A stretch of DNA of 37,488 nucleotides from an uncultured Christensenellaceae bacterium (lineage in GTDB: Bacteria > Bacillota > Clostridia > Christensenellales > Pumilibacteraceae), in assembly GCA_910588315.1 (NCBI GenBank), contig CAJUQF010000010.1, positions 1-37,488 of the forward strand. The letters run 5' to 3'. Positions 8,814-21,800 of this stretch are shown here, piece after piece. The translations under genes were made by a program, and so were the position numbers. The notes beneath the pieces are model-generated. The model was not told the origin of the DNA and did not search any database. It worked only from the letters and a program-made list of their open reading frames with translations. Numbering within the stretch: the first letter of the stretch is position 1; each line of letters opens with the position of its first letter.

Positions 8814-9152
8814 ATGGAACGCATCGAGAGAAAGTTTATCGATTGGAAAAAGACGGGTACTAACCTGCGTTTACTTCGCAACGATAATATCGATCTGAGA
8901 CGTTATATATGTCGCGAACTTAAGTTCGGCGAAAATAACTGTTCGGGCGACTGCGCTTCGTGCAAATACGATATGGATGCGAGCATAAGCCGAAACGAGC
9001 TTGCCGAAGTGTTCAACGTTTCGGAAAGCGTTGTATTTAATTGGGAGTCGGGCAGAACGCCGGTGTCGCTCGACGATCTCGTGTTCTATACGCAGGTAGC
9101 GAAAGTCGACCTGTTTGATATTTTGGTATTTACTCACAATAAAACGCGATAA
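8814..9152 (+). CDS. Helix-turn-helix protein with inserted cysteine cluster
   Basis: A 112-residue protein read as an XRE-like helix-turn-helix. The first helices (residues about 10-33, W-K-TGTNLRLLR) and the recognition region (about 58-82, ISRNELAEVFNVSESVVFNWESGRTPVS) are separated by an extra loop holding C43, C47 and C50 (CX3CX2C). C33 lies just before it. Ordinary XRE proteins lack this insert, so a bound zinc or iron-sulfur site could stabilise it or act as a sensor (inference). GGAG at 8803-8806 lies 7 nt before the ATG at 8814; the ATG at 8810 is in another frame. It is monocistronic as far as can be seen, and its target is unknown. Confidence 0.75.
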   Translation: MERIERKFIDWKKTGTNLRLLRNDNIDLRRYICRELKFGENNCSGDCASCKYDMDASISRNELAEVFNVSESVVFNWESGRTPVSLDDLVFYTQVAKVDLFDILVFTHNKTR

Positions 9153-9339
9153 TGAACTGCGAACCCGTAGGACGTTTTGACGCGATCTTGCAAGTGAAAA
9201 CCGGCTAAAACGCGATACGTATGACAGTTTGCGGCATGATAGGTGGTTTGTTTCCGCCCGAAACCGTCTTACGTATTAAAAATACATGCAAAATATTTGT
9301 CGTTTGTCGTAAAAAATAAGTGAAATATTCATAACATGC
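9153..9339. other. Gene-free stretch, nothing recognised
   Basis: No credible coding frame, interspersed module or convincing terminator hairpin was found between the HTH stop and the promoter of the coiled-coil gene. Confidence 0.5.
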
Positions 9340-9368
9340 TTGCATTTCGGTGATAAACGTGATATATT
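9340..9368 (+). promoter_or_regulatory. Promoter for the small coiled-coil gene
   Basis: TTGCAT (9340-9345) and TATATT (9363-9368) are separated by 17 nt, a good vegetative-sigma promoter. It would give a leader of about 100 nt before the ATG at 9476. Confidence 0.6.
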
Positions 9369-9475
9369 ATAACAAGCGGGTGGATCGTAAGCGACATATA
9401 TAATAAAATTCACCCAAACCATTGCGGAGCGACGTATGACTTGCTGTCCGACTTCGCGCAAGGGAGGAACTTGTT

Positions 9476-9706
9476 ATGTCGAAAAAGAGCGTTCTGAAAA
9501 AAGCGATTGCCGAGTGTGAAGAAGAGATCGATGCTTTGGAAAAAAAGCGCAATCGTTCGCAGTCTGCGATATTGGAGGCGTATTTGAGTAATACGCGCCC
9601 CACTAATACCGATGCGGAGTATTTTCGTACATATTCGAAGCTTATAGAAGTTGAAAGAGAAAACTTGCGTAAACTTAAAGAAGAGTTGGCGTCTTTGGAC
9701 GGCTGA
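9476..9706 (+). CDS. Small charged coiled-coil protein of unknown function
   Basis: A 76-residue protein made of two highly charged helical stretches: about 4-38, rich in K/E with leucine spacing, and about 52-74, ending LRKLKEELASL. A short polar link containing NTRPTNTD lies between them. It has no signal peptide, membrane segment or cysteine. GGGAGG lies about 8 nt before the ATG, which supports translation. It is followed after 139 nt by the giant surface-protein gene, but a possible weak terminator lies between them and co-transcription is not shown. I do not recognise the family; it could be a small adaptor or scaffold. Confidence 0.65.
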   Translation: MSKKSVLKKAIAECEEEIDALEKKRNRSQSAILEAYLSNTRPTNTDAEYFRTYSKLIEVERENLRKLKEELASLDG

Positions 9707-9726
9707 CGCTTTTTTTGTTTAAGCGT
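9706..9726 (+). terminator. Weak putative terminator
   Basis: ACGCTT (9706-9711) pairs with AAGCGT (9721-9726) across a T-rich loop. The stem has only 6 bp and the T run is in the loop, so termination may be partial. Confidence 0.3.
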
Positions 9727-9778
9727 AACATATATATTTGTTTGAAAAGATATAAAAGACAGTTACGTCGTAAACGGA

Positions 9779-9801
9779 TATCGATATTCGGATATTCGAT
9801 A
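9779..9801 (+). promoter_or_regulatory. Imperfect palindrome upstream of the giant gene
   Basis: TATCGA (9779-9784) and TCGATA (9796-9801) flank a centre that is partly symmetric (TC-G-GA). It lies 45-67 nt before the ATG of the giant gene and could be an operator. No good -35/-10 pair was found nearby, although TATAAA occurs at 9751-9756. Confidence 0.3.
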
Positions 9802-9845
9802 GTCCGATCAAGGGGCGTGTATCGTGTTATCGAAGGAGAAGGGTT

Positions 9846-12800
9846 ATGGTAAATAAAGGTGTTATAAACCGCTTGTCGACTGTTTTGTTGACGATACTTT
9901 GCAGTATCGTCATTTTCGGTTGTGCGCTTTGGGCATCCGGATATGCTCATGCCGCCGACGGCGAAGGCGAACCGCCGGCGACATCGTACAGATACGAGCT
10001 GGAAACGGTTGCGGTCAATAGAAAGGGCGATTGGGTATTCAGCAACAGTACCCAAGCCGAGTATATATACCAAATGGTATCGGTGACCGTTACATATATC
10101 GACAATGATGACGCGTCCGAGGACGCCAAAAAAACATACGGTCTTGAATTGGACGGGGCTAAGGACGGCGACTATTATATAGCCGCTACCGGTGAAAAAG
10201 TCAAGTTCGATTACAAAACGACGTCGAGCGCGGCGACGGTTACCGCTACTGTCGAGCCTACCGCCGACGGTTACGATCCGAAATCGGTTTCCGGAACAAG
10301 TCAGAGCTATGCCCTTGTCGAACATACCCAAGATTACTACGGTATACGGGCGGAGTTTCAGCAACCTACGAGTACAATAACTACGGCAACGTTGTTGAAT
10401 GGTAATACGCTCAAATCGAGTATATCGGTTTATTATGTTTTCAAGGACGGCAGTGAAAGTCCCAACACGGTGAGTGAGAGTATTACTATAAGTGGGTCGC
10501 TTTTTCCTTCCAACATTATAAATAAAGATACGGGCAAATTGTATGCTGCCGGAGATACATATAATAAATCCGTTACGGTAAATGCAACTATCAATGGCGT
10601 GGCGCAATCTACGAACGTTGTAATTTCTGGTATTGAATTTGCCGAACCCACGACTGTGTCGGAAATAGTTACCACCGAATTTAAAGAACAGACGGCAAGA
10701 AGTACGAAAATAAATTTAGCCGGAGTTACGATCGCATTAAAATATCCGGGCAATAATACTGTTCAGGTGGACGCAACTGCGTTTCCTTATGAATGGTATC
10801 AATTCACATATTACGAAAGGAATGATTGCGATTTTGAGTTGCCGGAAGGCGCCGAAAATACCGAGACTGATAGTTTTGGGATCGCGGTACATAGTTTAAG
10901 AATTAAATTCACATATAAAAAGGGAGAAACCGGTGAGCAACCGGAAATAATAGGTGAGGCTTGGGATATCACTGTAAGCCGTATCAATATAGACGCACCG
11001 CATTTCTATGAGGAAACTCCGGATATCGAGGGCACGCCCAAGGCGCTCGCTTGGAACGACGGCGCATCGATCAAGATATCGCAATGGAAATATAGCACGC
11101 TCCATACGGACACAGGCAAAGCGCCCAATCCGCAGATTTCCGTTTTTAAATTAGTAGATAACTCGGGCGCGACGGTAGAAAGCCCGTTAACCGACGAAGA
11201 GAAAGAAAATTTAAAAGTTAAAACTTCTGATGGAAATAGTTACACATTAAAAGAAATCGAGACCGCGCAAACCGCCGGCGAGCCTATTTCGATCATATCG
11301 TCTGACGGCATTATAAACGTTCACTTTCCCAAAGCGGGATTTAAGTATCGCATAAAGGTCACGTTGTCTAAGGTCAACGACTTCCAGTGGGGTCGCGCAT
11401 TCAATGGCAGAAAGTCCGACGACAAAATGACCATGTCGTTTGACGTACAAGTCGATAAGGGTACGCCTGTAGTCGAGCTTACCGGCATTGCCTCGGCGAC
11501 CGGAAAAACGTCGATAATCTATGGCGATAGTTATACCGACGGCACGCTTACCGCAAAAATCGACGAGAAAAAAATAGGCGATGGCAAGTGGGTTTGCGAA
11601 TCCGCCGATAATGCAGATAGACATAAGGACGACGATAACGCGTGGTATTATCATTTGGAATACTACGACGACCAAGGCGCAAAAGTCACCGACAATGACA
11701 TGGTTGAAGGCGCTAACGGTATCAAGAGACCCAAAAATGCCGGCACGTATAAAGCCGTTGCGGTCACGCACGAGAACGGCGGGTATTACTCTGCGTCCGT
11801 GCCGATCGCGTCCGCGTGCGAGTTTACTATCGAGCAATTCGAAATAGATATAACCAAAGACAAAAAAGATCATACTTATGTTAGAGCTAAGACGTATAGC
11901 ATAGAAGATTTCCTGCCGGCTCTTGCCTCTGCGAATTTGCCTTATAGCGAAAATATCACCGATATTCTCGATATCACGACAAAAGACAGCGCCGAAAATG
12001 TTGTTACTGCGTTTGAACATGCGAACAAGTATACGACGACCGTAACCCTTAAATCAACCGCGGCAAACTATAAACTTAAAGCGGGAACTTCATCGGCAGA
12101 GTTTTCCATTTCGACTGCCATTACTACGTTTGATTTCAGTGCGAAAGGTTGGACTTACGGCGCGGGTGACGCAGACCCCAATATACAGATCACAACCAAA
12201 AGTTCGCCGTATTACCCGAGCGCTACGGGAACGCTCGATACGGATTATACCGTAGAGTATTTTGAATATAGCGCAAGCGCGGACAATCATGTCGGTGCGC
12301 CGTATACTGTTCCGACTAAAGACGGTACGCCCGATTTCAGTCAGGTCCCCGTCGGCAGCTACGTCATAAAACTCACGGCAAAGAAAGATGAAAGTACGAC
12401 CGAGAGGCAAAACGAGACCGCGGGACCTGTCGCAGATACTACCGTCGACTACACGCTTCCCGTTATGTATCAAACGATCGAAGTCACGGCGAAAGCCATA
12501 GTTGCGCCGACGCTCGGAGGTGATTGGTCGTTAAACGGCGGACTTGAAGAAATTTACACTTATGACGATACCGAGAACGGTAAAGAATTTACGCTTACCG
12601 ATTGGATAGGCGACGCTAACAACACGTCGGCGAGCGGTGAGAACATTATCACCGTTACGATAAAATATGAGAAATTCGTAACGTCCGGTGGCAATGACGT
12701 CACTTTTGCCGCCGGTAAATTCACCGTAAACTATGCCGGTAATTATACAGTAACTATCACATTGAATAAAAACTATTCTTGGGATAAAGGTAAGGAAGAA

Positions 12801-15800
12801 TCGCCCATATGGTATCCGACAGATAGTGAAGGCGAAATGCTGTATACATATTCCTATACCGGAAAGGTCGCGCGTCAACAGCTCGCCGTTCTGAACGATA
12901 TAACCGGTACGGAAAATGTTTACAGCGGCGAAAAGCAGGACAAAACTATCGGCAATTGGAACGGTAACGCGCTCAAGATCGCGGATATCGCGGGCAAGAC
13001 GATCGTTGAAAGCGGCACGCCTGCGGACATTACGACCGGCATTACCGGCAAAGACGCAGAGACGGTTACCGCGCCGACGACCGGTAAGTTCGGCGTTACG
13101 TACGCCGGCGAATATACCGTCACGGTAAGAATCGCCGATCAAGACAATTACGAATGGAATATAGTGGGCGGCAGCGACGAACTCGCGGATAAATCGCTTA
13201 CTTATACGCTCGATCGTGCGCCGCTTGTTGTTGAATGGAGCGACGATAAAGGGTCGTATCCCGGTACGCTCGACGGTAGCAATTATCCGAATTTTGTGTT
13301 CGACGATACTTTGAAGAACGGACAAAAAAAGCCCACGGCGACGGCTCAAGTTTTTTCGGGTGACGTAATAAGTATTGATACTACCGTTGTTTACAGCGAC
13401 GGCACATTTAGTAGTGTAGTCGGTCAAATCGACGAGAAAAATACATACTATATTGCCGTTACAGCGTTCTCAGGTGCGGATGCAGCGAACTATTATTTGC
13501 CTAAGTTTGCCGATGATAATTTTACGAATATTGCGACGATTTTCGAGATAACGGCGCTTACTCTTGAAAGACCCGTTCTTGTAGATAGTAAGGACGGAGC
13601 AATTATAGATAATGGCAATAATACAATTACTGTCATATATCATGGCGCAGTCGGATATCAAATTTCCGATTTTATCAAAGAATATGCTCTTCAATATGTG
13701 AGTGGTGATATTGCTCGTCTCGACATTGATTTACCTAAATGTGTCGATGCCAATATCGACGGATATGAAATTAACGTAAAACCTGCGGACAATTACACAT
13801 GGAAAGATGAGTCGAGAACGGAAGTAAAATTTAAATTTATCATAAACCCTGCGGCGGTGGATATTCAATGGAACGAGAGTTCGCTCAAATCGGTTTATTC
13901 GTCGACTAAAATCGAAGAGCCGACTTACACGGTCAAAGGAACATTTGACGGTGATGAGTTTACCCTTGAACTCGGCTACAAGAAAACGGCTATTACCGAT
14001 GCCGAAGATGTGACGCTTATCAATGCCGGTAACTATATTGTTTACGCGAAGTCGCTCGTTGTAAAAGACGGTAACAGTGCTAAAGTAAATAACTATATTA
14101 TCAGCGATGAAGATGATTATTACAGCAATTTCGTTGTCGCCAAGAAAGCGCTTGCTAAACCGACGTTCGATATTTCGCAAGAGAATACTACGTTCGGTAG
14201 CGGTACCGTATCGAATAAGTTATATTCCAATAGCGAAAACGAAATTGCCGATTGGAATAATAATGGTATGTTGTTTGAAGCCGCAGTCACCGCAAAGCGC
14301 GATAAAACTTGGTTCACCGATACCGTAGCCGATAACGATCCTGTTTTGACTATCGACACGAGCGCGGAAGATAAATACAGCTTCGATACAGCAACGGGAC
14401 AACTTACATACTATGCCGCCGGCATATACACTATCACATTTACTCTTTTCGACAGCTCGAATTATTGCTGGATCGGCGAAGGCAAAGAACAGGATTTTAA
14501 AGACGGCGTTTCATATACTTGCAAGTGGGAAAACAAATTCAATGTCGATCGCAAAGAAGTCGATGCGCCGACGCTCGGAAGTAACCGCGCAATGGAAGCC
14601 GAAAAGCCTATAACCGATTTGTCGACCGTATTCACCGGCGCGACGGACGGAATGAGGTACGGCGTTATGTACGGTAATCGTAATACGGAGAACGGGGAAA
14701 TAATTAAACCTGCTACGTCCGAGCAACAAGGCGGCGGACTTAACGGTCAGCCGGCGCAGATGGGGCAGTACTATGCGGTGCTTACCGCCGATGACGGATA
14801 TAACTATACTTGGACGGTGCCTGCCGACGACGGCAAAGGCGGGTTTATCGGCAGCGGCTTTATAACCGCGATAGACGGCAAGGTATATGTCATAGAGTAT
14901 ACGACAGACGTCGGCGCAAGAGTGTATTTGCTTTACGCAATTACTGCGACGCAAGTAAATGTTTTGCTCGATATAACTGATTATACGTACGGCGACAACG
15001 GCTACGCTATAGGTGAAACGGAAATAGTAAAAGCCAATAAGTTTGTTCGCGATCATACGTATGCAGAATTCGGCGATAAAAAGGTTTTCGATTTCAGAAA
15101 TCTTACCGAGAGTGTTTTAGTTGACGATGTTACATATAACCAACTTCCCGAAATCCAAACGCTTTCTTATAAAATATATAAGATAACCGATACGACGAGA
15201 ACCGAGGTCAGCGAATCCGATTTAATACAGGGTTTACCTTGGGGCGCAGGTAGCTACGAGGCCGATATCACTATCGAGTTCAAGGAGTCCAAAGCATATC
15301 AAAAATGGACCGGCACGCGCGCGTTCACCGTCGAAAAGCGCGAAGTGGAGATCACGTGGACGCATACTAACGATGAATACAAACAAATCGGCATAGCGTC
15401 CGACGCGAAACTCTCCAAAGAGTATAACGGCGTGAAGAATGAATTTACTTATTCCGTGACGAACGTTCCCAAAAAGAACGTAAGCGATTCATCGACCGCA
15501 CCGACGCTTACGGTAGTGACGGATACAAAGAGCGGTACGTCATTTACCGGTGCAACAAAATTGCTAGACGTCGGCACATATCGTGTGAGTATCGACGGCA
15601 GCAAATTTGCCGACGATAATTTCAGCGCCCACGATGTAAGCGCAAAGCACGTCGAGTTTACCGTAACGCCCAAGAAGATCACGCTCGTCACGAATGGCGG
15701 CACGCACGTATACGGCAACGCACTTGAGTTTGCGGCAAGTACATATTTTACCGAAACAACAAAAGGACAATTCTACACACGTGACTTTGCGCTTGATAAA

Positions 15801-18800
15801 GATATCGGCAGTTTGGTTAACATCAATGTCACAAACGCGAACGGCGTAGTTTCTTCATCGAAAGACGTTACCGTTAACGGCACATTCTACCTCACGCCCG
15901 CGCTTGTCGACGCGACTGAAAACGCGCATGTACAAAACTATGTTATCGATACAAGCGCCGACAATCAGGGCGTCACTTCGGGCGCGCTTACCGTAACTAA
16001 ACGCGAGATAACCGTCACGATAGACACGCTTCCCACAAGCGTTTACGGGGCGAACATCGAGAGTGTAACGGCTAAAATCGCGCTCACCGCAGACGCCGGC
16101 GTTACGGGCAACGCCGCGCTTGCTCTTGATGAGACCGAAAGCGAAGTATTCTCGCTTGCCGCCGCTATTACTACTAAGACGGACGTCGGAGAATATCCGA
16201 TCGTGCTTACTTTGACTGACAAGGGCGCGGCTAACTATGTGATCACTTACGGCACGAGAACTGCGGTCGGCGACGGCAATACCATGGTTCACGACGCCTA
16301 TAAGTATGCTATTACCGCCGCTACTATCGACGATAATGATACGATCGTAGGAAATAAGCTCACTTATAACGGCACAGCTCAGGATATATTGAAGCCCAGA
16401 TTCGAAGTGACGATAGTCAATTATCCGGAAATCGCCGGTAACGCGCCGGTATGGTCGTATGCCGAAACCGCGGCGGACTATAATTATTCCGGTAAAACAT
16501 TTACGAGTTTCACGAATAGTCCCGAGATTACTGCCGCAGGTACGTACTATTACGTCATAAAAGTTACGGCGAAAAATCATACGGATTTCTACAACAACAT
16601 AGAAGTCGTCGTAGATAAAGCGACATTGAGCGTAAGCTTTAATTTGACGATAATGTACGGCGAAGACGATCCGACAACCGTTAACGGCGGATATTTGTTC
16701 GGTATCGAAAATCTCCGCACGAGAGCGGTAAACGGCAACGGCTGGACCGTTATAGGCTTTGTGAATGAAGCCGATGAGGATTTGTTCTATAAATCTGTCG
16801 ACGGCACGTTCGATAAATTCTACGAGCTTAACGGGGAAATTCGTTATACTATTAACGGAAGTTTCGACAGTAAAGCAAACCCCGGTTCTACGTTTGATTT
16901 CGGCATCGTATTCGATAAACTTGTTTGCGATAACTATGAATTTGAAAATGCCGGCGGTACGCTTACTATCGCAATGGTTGACTTGACAGTTGAGATCGAC
17001 GATAAAAACGCGATATACAACGAGCAGGAAATAAGCAAAATACCTGCGCCGACATACACGTTGTCTCTTCCCGATTCTACTTACGGAAACGGTAAATATG
17101 TGTTGACGGAAAACGAAAGCGAAATATTTACGCTTTCGACGTCGGCGCTTACAAATAGTAACACGAAAATCACTACCAACAAAGTAGGCGAGTATTCGAT
17201 ACGCGGCAATAATAAGAAAACCACTATCTACAATATAATGTTTAAAGGCGGTTGGGAATTATCGACTGCCGATGGTGGTCTGGTAGCCGGTACCGATACC
17301 GAGAAAGCTATTTACGGCAAATACACTATAAAGCCCGCCAATCTCGATGTAAAATCCATTACGGGATATAACGAACAATATGACGAAGAATGGCACGGTA
17401 TAAGCGTAGACGGCAACCCGATCATAGATCCGGTCAGCGGTAAATTGAAAGAAGGTATTACTCTTGCTACTGCAAACGACGGCAGCACGGTTATTGTTGC
17501 GTATGCGCGTGCGATGAACGAGTTGTCCAATGTGACTTCCGGCGATTTCGAGTCCGCAACGAAAACCGATTTGCCGGCATACAGAAATGCCGGTCGATAT
17601 CACGTGCTGTATAAACTTTCCGCAGGGGATAACTATAATGTAAAATACGGCTGTGTGTCTGTCATCATCGATAAAGCGGATAACTCGTTAAGTACGTTAT
17701 TCAATTTTGCCAATAACAGCGCAAAGGCGTCGGAAAAAGGCGGAAGTGCGGCTACTCCTACCAAAGACGCATGGGTATACGGTTTGTATTCGACAGATGT
17801 CATGGACGGGTATAATACGGACGGCGATCAAACTATTACAGAAGCGGCGGCAACGTTTAAGTATACCGGCGGTGCGAACGACGAACAGGGTAAACTCAAG
17901 TACGAGTTGTTCTATAAAGCCGATTCCACTGCCACCGAGGTGTCTGTTGCGGGATCGAGCGCTTCTGTGACATATAACAGTATTAAAGCGATGTTTGACG
18001 ATATGTTCAGCCAAGGCAAATTCAAAGCCGGTGATTACAGACTTCGCATAACGCTTGACGACTCGGCTAATTATTATGGCTTTACATATAACTTCGCCTT
18101 TAAAGTCGGGAAACGCGGTCTTACCGTAACGGCGAAGGATGCAAGCACGACCTACGGCGAGAACGCGCCGAAGTTTGAAGGTGTTTATACCGGACTTGTG
18201 TGCAACAGCACCGCCGCAGATGCGACGGCAGACACTATCGAGATTGCACTTTGCAACGCACCGGTATTGGCAACCGAGTATGCGATAGGCAAGAACGTCG
18301 GCGGCGGCAGCGGTACGGGCGACAATAAAGGCAAATACTATATTCGTGCCGACGGTAAAGATAACGGCACGGTAGACGCCGGCAGCTTCACTAACTATAT
18401 CGTCACGTATAACTATGCTTGGTTGACTGTCGATCAGCGCGAAGTCACGATCGAGATCGACGATAAAGTAAATACGTACAACTTGCAGGGCGGCGAGACG
18501 TTGCAGACGCTTACGTTCCAAGTCGCAGCGGTTAGTAAATTCGGTATATACACGTCCGAACTTGTTGACGGAGAGGATTTCAAGAACGGCTATAATAATA
18601 AAAATCAGAAGTTGCTTACGCTCCATAGCGACGCTATCGTCGGCAACAATACAAATGATGTCAAGATAGATAACGGCAATGTGGTCGGGTATACGATCTA
18701 TGCAACGTTCTTCAATGACACGGCGAAAGCCAATTATAATATCGTTTTCTCGGGCTGTGCGCTCAAAGAAGATAAGGACGGCGCGATAGGCGCTAACGAC

Positions 18801-21800
18801 AGCGTCAACAACGCCGGTTCGTATGTCATCAATAAAGCTACGTTCAGTGTCAGTACCGACGGAGTGTGGCACGATGTAACGAAAGACGGTGTAACCGAAT
18901 CAGTGAAAGGCGATGTTTACAGCGGAGCCGTAAATTACTACAAAGCCCATCTCGAAGATCAGAACAAAACTCGCATCGAATTTAAATACCAGGTCAAGGG
19001 CAGTGACGGTCAATATACGGATATCGCGGATAATGAAGTAGTCAATGTCGGTGAGTATAAGGCGATAGGAAGCTCGTCCAATCCCAATTATACCGCCGCA
19101 GAGATGTCGTTTACATTCCCCATCACTCCGGCGACGCTTACGCTTACTGCCAATGCGACAAGCGTTCAGTACGGCACGAAGCTTTCGGGTAATGTTAAAA
19201 CCGACGCTGCTGACGGCGGCGCAACGGCAACCGGCAGATTTGCCGGGTTCACGTATACGGCGAGTTCGACTACGTTACTGCCAGAGATCGTTGCAGATTA
19301 TCAGGGAAATATAGAGAACAAAGTCGGCTATACCGTTCAGGGTTATGAAGTAAACGGTGCCGGCAAGACGACTAATGCCGGCGTAGGAAATTGCACTATT
19401 ACGCCCGCATGCGACGATACCGACAACATTAAGATAAACGCCGAATCGGAAAAACTTACCGTAGCTCAGCGCGAGATCGACGTTACGATAGAAGGTTACG
19501 AGTCGGGCAACCAAAACGCCGCGTGTTTCTATCAAGGTACGCAAGCCGCGACGCAAGCGCAGTTGAACAGCTTGGTAAACGACGGCGGTGCCGATATAAC
19601 TAAAGTTCAAAGCTTTATCAAGGTTTCGGACGGGGCGTTCGGCGATTCGGGCGATGACGAAAAATCGCTCGGTATCAAACTTACTTTGCCGAGCGACGCT
19701 ATAAACGTAAAAGACGGCGGTTATGAGATGTCGTATACGTACAATAACAATAACTATGCCATTACGTTCAATAATGATGAGGACAGCGTGCCTGCACCTA
19801 CGTTCTATATCAAAAAAGCGCCGCTTACTCTTACCGTTAGCGTCAATCGCAAAGTGACATACGGCGACGGTTTGGTGCTTGATGTACTTGACGGTGCGAT
19901 TACGACGACCGACGGAATACTTATGTACAACGTCGACGGCATGATGAATAAAGAAGAATTCAAAACCATTCTTCAAAATCAAAAAGCAAGCATTTCGTTT
20001 ACCGCAAAACTGAACGGCGATGATTATGAGGCATGGGAGAGCAAAGTCGGTGAAAAGTACACGGTAGAGATAGTCAAACTTACCGGCGTAACGTTTGCCA
20101 ACTACGAGATCGTCGGTTATGAAACGGCGACGCTAGAGATCGCGCCGAGAACGATCACCGCAGAGACAAACGATCAAGTATTCGGTAGTAGCGGCAAGAT
20201 AGCCGGTAATGGCGCGTATGCTCCCGGACACGAGGCTGTGATCACATACGCCGATTTCAATAAAAACTCGCAGGTGAACGGCGATTACAGACCGAGTTAC
20301 ACTGTGAGTTATGATACACAAACCAATTCGAAATACAACCAAACCGCAGGCAAAGCGCCCACACATGTAGGCAATTATAACGTTACGATCGCGCTCACGG
20401 AGGGTGGCAACTACACGTTTGCCGGGGGCTATACGACTACGTTGCGATTCAATATAGAAACGCTTAAAATAACCGGAATGCAGTTGCGTTGGGATCCGAT
20501 GACATATTCTTTGGACGAACACCCCGATGCTACGATCATAGCAAATACTATCAAACGTTTCGACAGCGAATATATGCAGATATCTTCGTTCAGATTTATG
20601 GGTAGCAGCGGAAACGGTTATACGATAGAACACGGCGATGAGAATACGCCCGGAAGTTACTATTTCGACGAGGCAGGCACGCTTAATGTCACGCTCGCAT
20701 ACGGCAGCGCCGCAGTCGGAAGTTATACGGTGTCGTTTACGCTCAAACCCGAGGCGACGGATAATATCGCCATTATCGATACGAGTATACCGGGTATTGC
20801 GGACAGTGTATTCTATGTGACACAGGAAGTTATAACAATGACAGTCGATTTCGACGGAAGACCGGACGGCTATTTGTTCAAATTCGATGAAATACTGCCG
20901 CAGGCATCCGTAAAGATCAACGATCAGCTTGTTGTCAATAACGTCGGCGTTACCTTCGCTTATGCGAAAATGAAAACCACGGATACCCGTTCCAACGAGC
21001 TTGCCGTCAAGAGTAAGACCGAACACGGTATTGTGACGCCCGATATCACCACGGAAGATTACGAACCGCTTGTTACGAATATCTCGTTTGAATACGGTTA
21101 CTATGTAATGATGGCGCAGTATGCCAACAACGATATCAACAGGATCCGTTACTACGTGTTCAAAGTGGAAAAGGCGACGATCGACGCGCCGACTTTCACC
21201 GATCCCAAACAAACATATAACGGCGGCGTGCAGTCCGTGGATATCGCGTTCGATTCCACTGCCGTGCGTCCCGTGTTTGCCGGCGCTACCGAGACTACGG
21301 AGAGCGGCATGAAATTCCTTGCGACTGCTGCAGGCGATCATACGATCTCATTTGTGCTTATCGACAGCAAGAATTACGAGTGGAACGGCTTTGCCGGCGA
21401 TACCGTTTCGTATACTTGGACTATTTCCAAGGATAATACCGTAAACGGCGCGGAAGGCGATAAGATCGTTACGTTCGGCGCTATCGAGAACGCTACTTTC
21501 GGCGGTAACGGTTTCGATACGGCGGTCGTAAATACCAAAGACGGATACGCCGGAAGGATCGACGTTTACTTTATGGCAAAGACCGACGAAACCGAGCCTG
21601 CGCCCGGCGATGCCGGTTGGTCGACCGTGTCCGGTTCGCCCGTAAACGCCGGCACGTATTGGATCAAGGTCGTTGTGCGCGATTACGGCAAGAACTTCGA
21701 CGACAAGACCGCAATATGCGCGTTCACCATCGATCCCAAGACTGTCTATGCGACGGCGACCGGCACGATAACTTACGGCGATCCGTTCGAAAACGCCAAC

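Noticed and set aside
9436..9516. Short open frame starting before the coiled-coil gene
   Set aside because: It overlaps the coiled-coil gene in another frame and lacks a ribosome binding site.
17697..21341. Long open frames (about 390-400 codons) on the minus strand inside the giant gene
   Set aside because: They mirror the codon bias of the plus-strand gene, have no ribosome binding sites, and translate to low-complexity Arg/Ile/Val-rich sequence with no recognisable domain.
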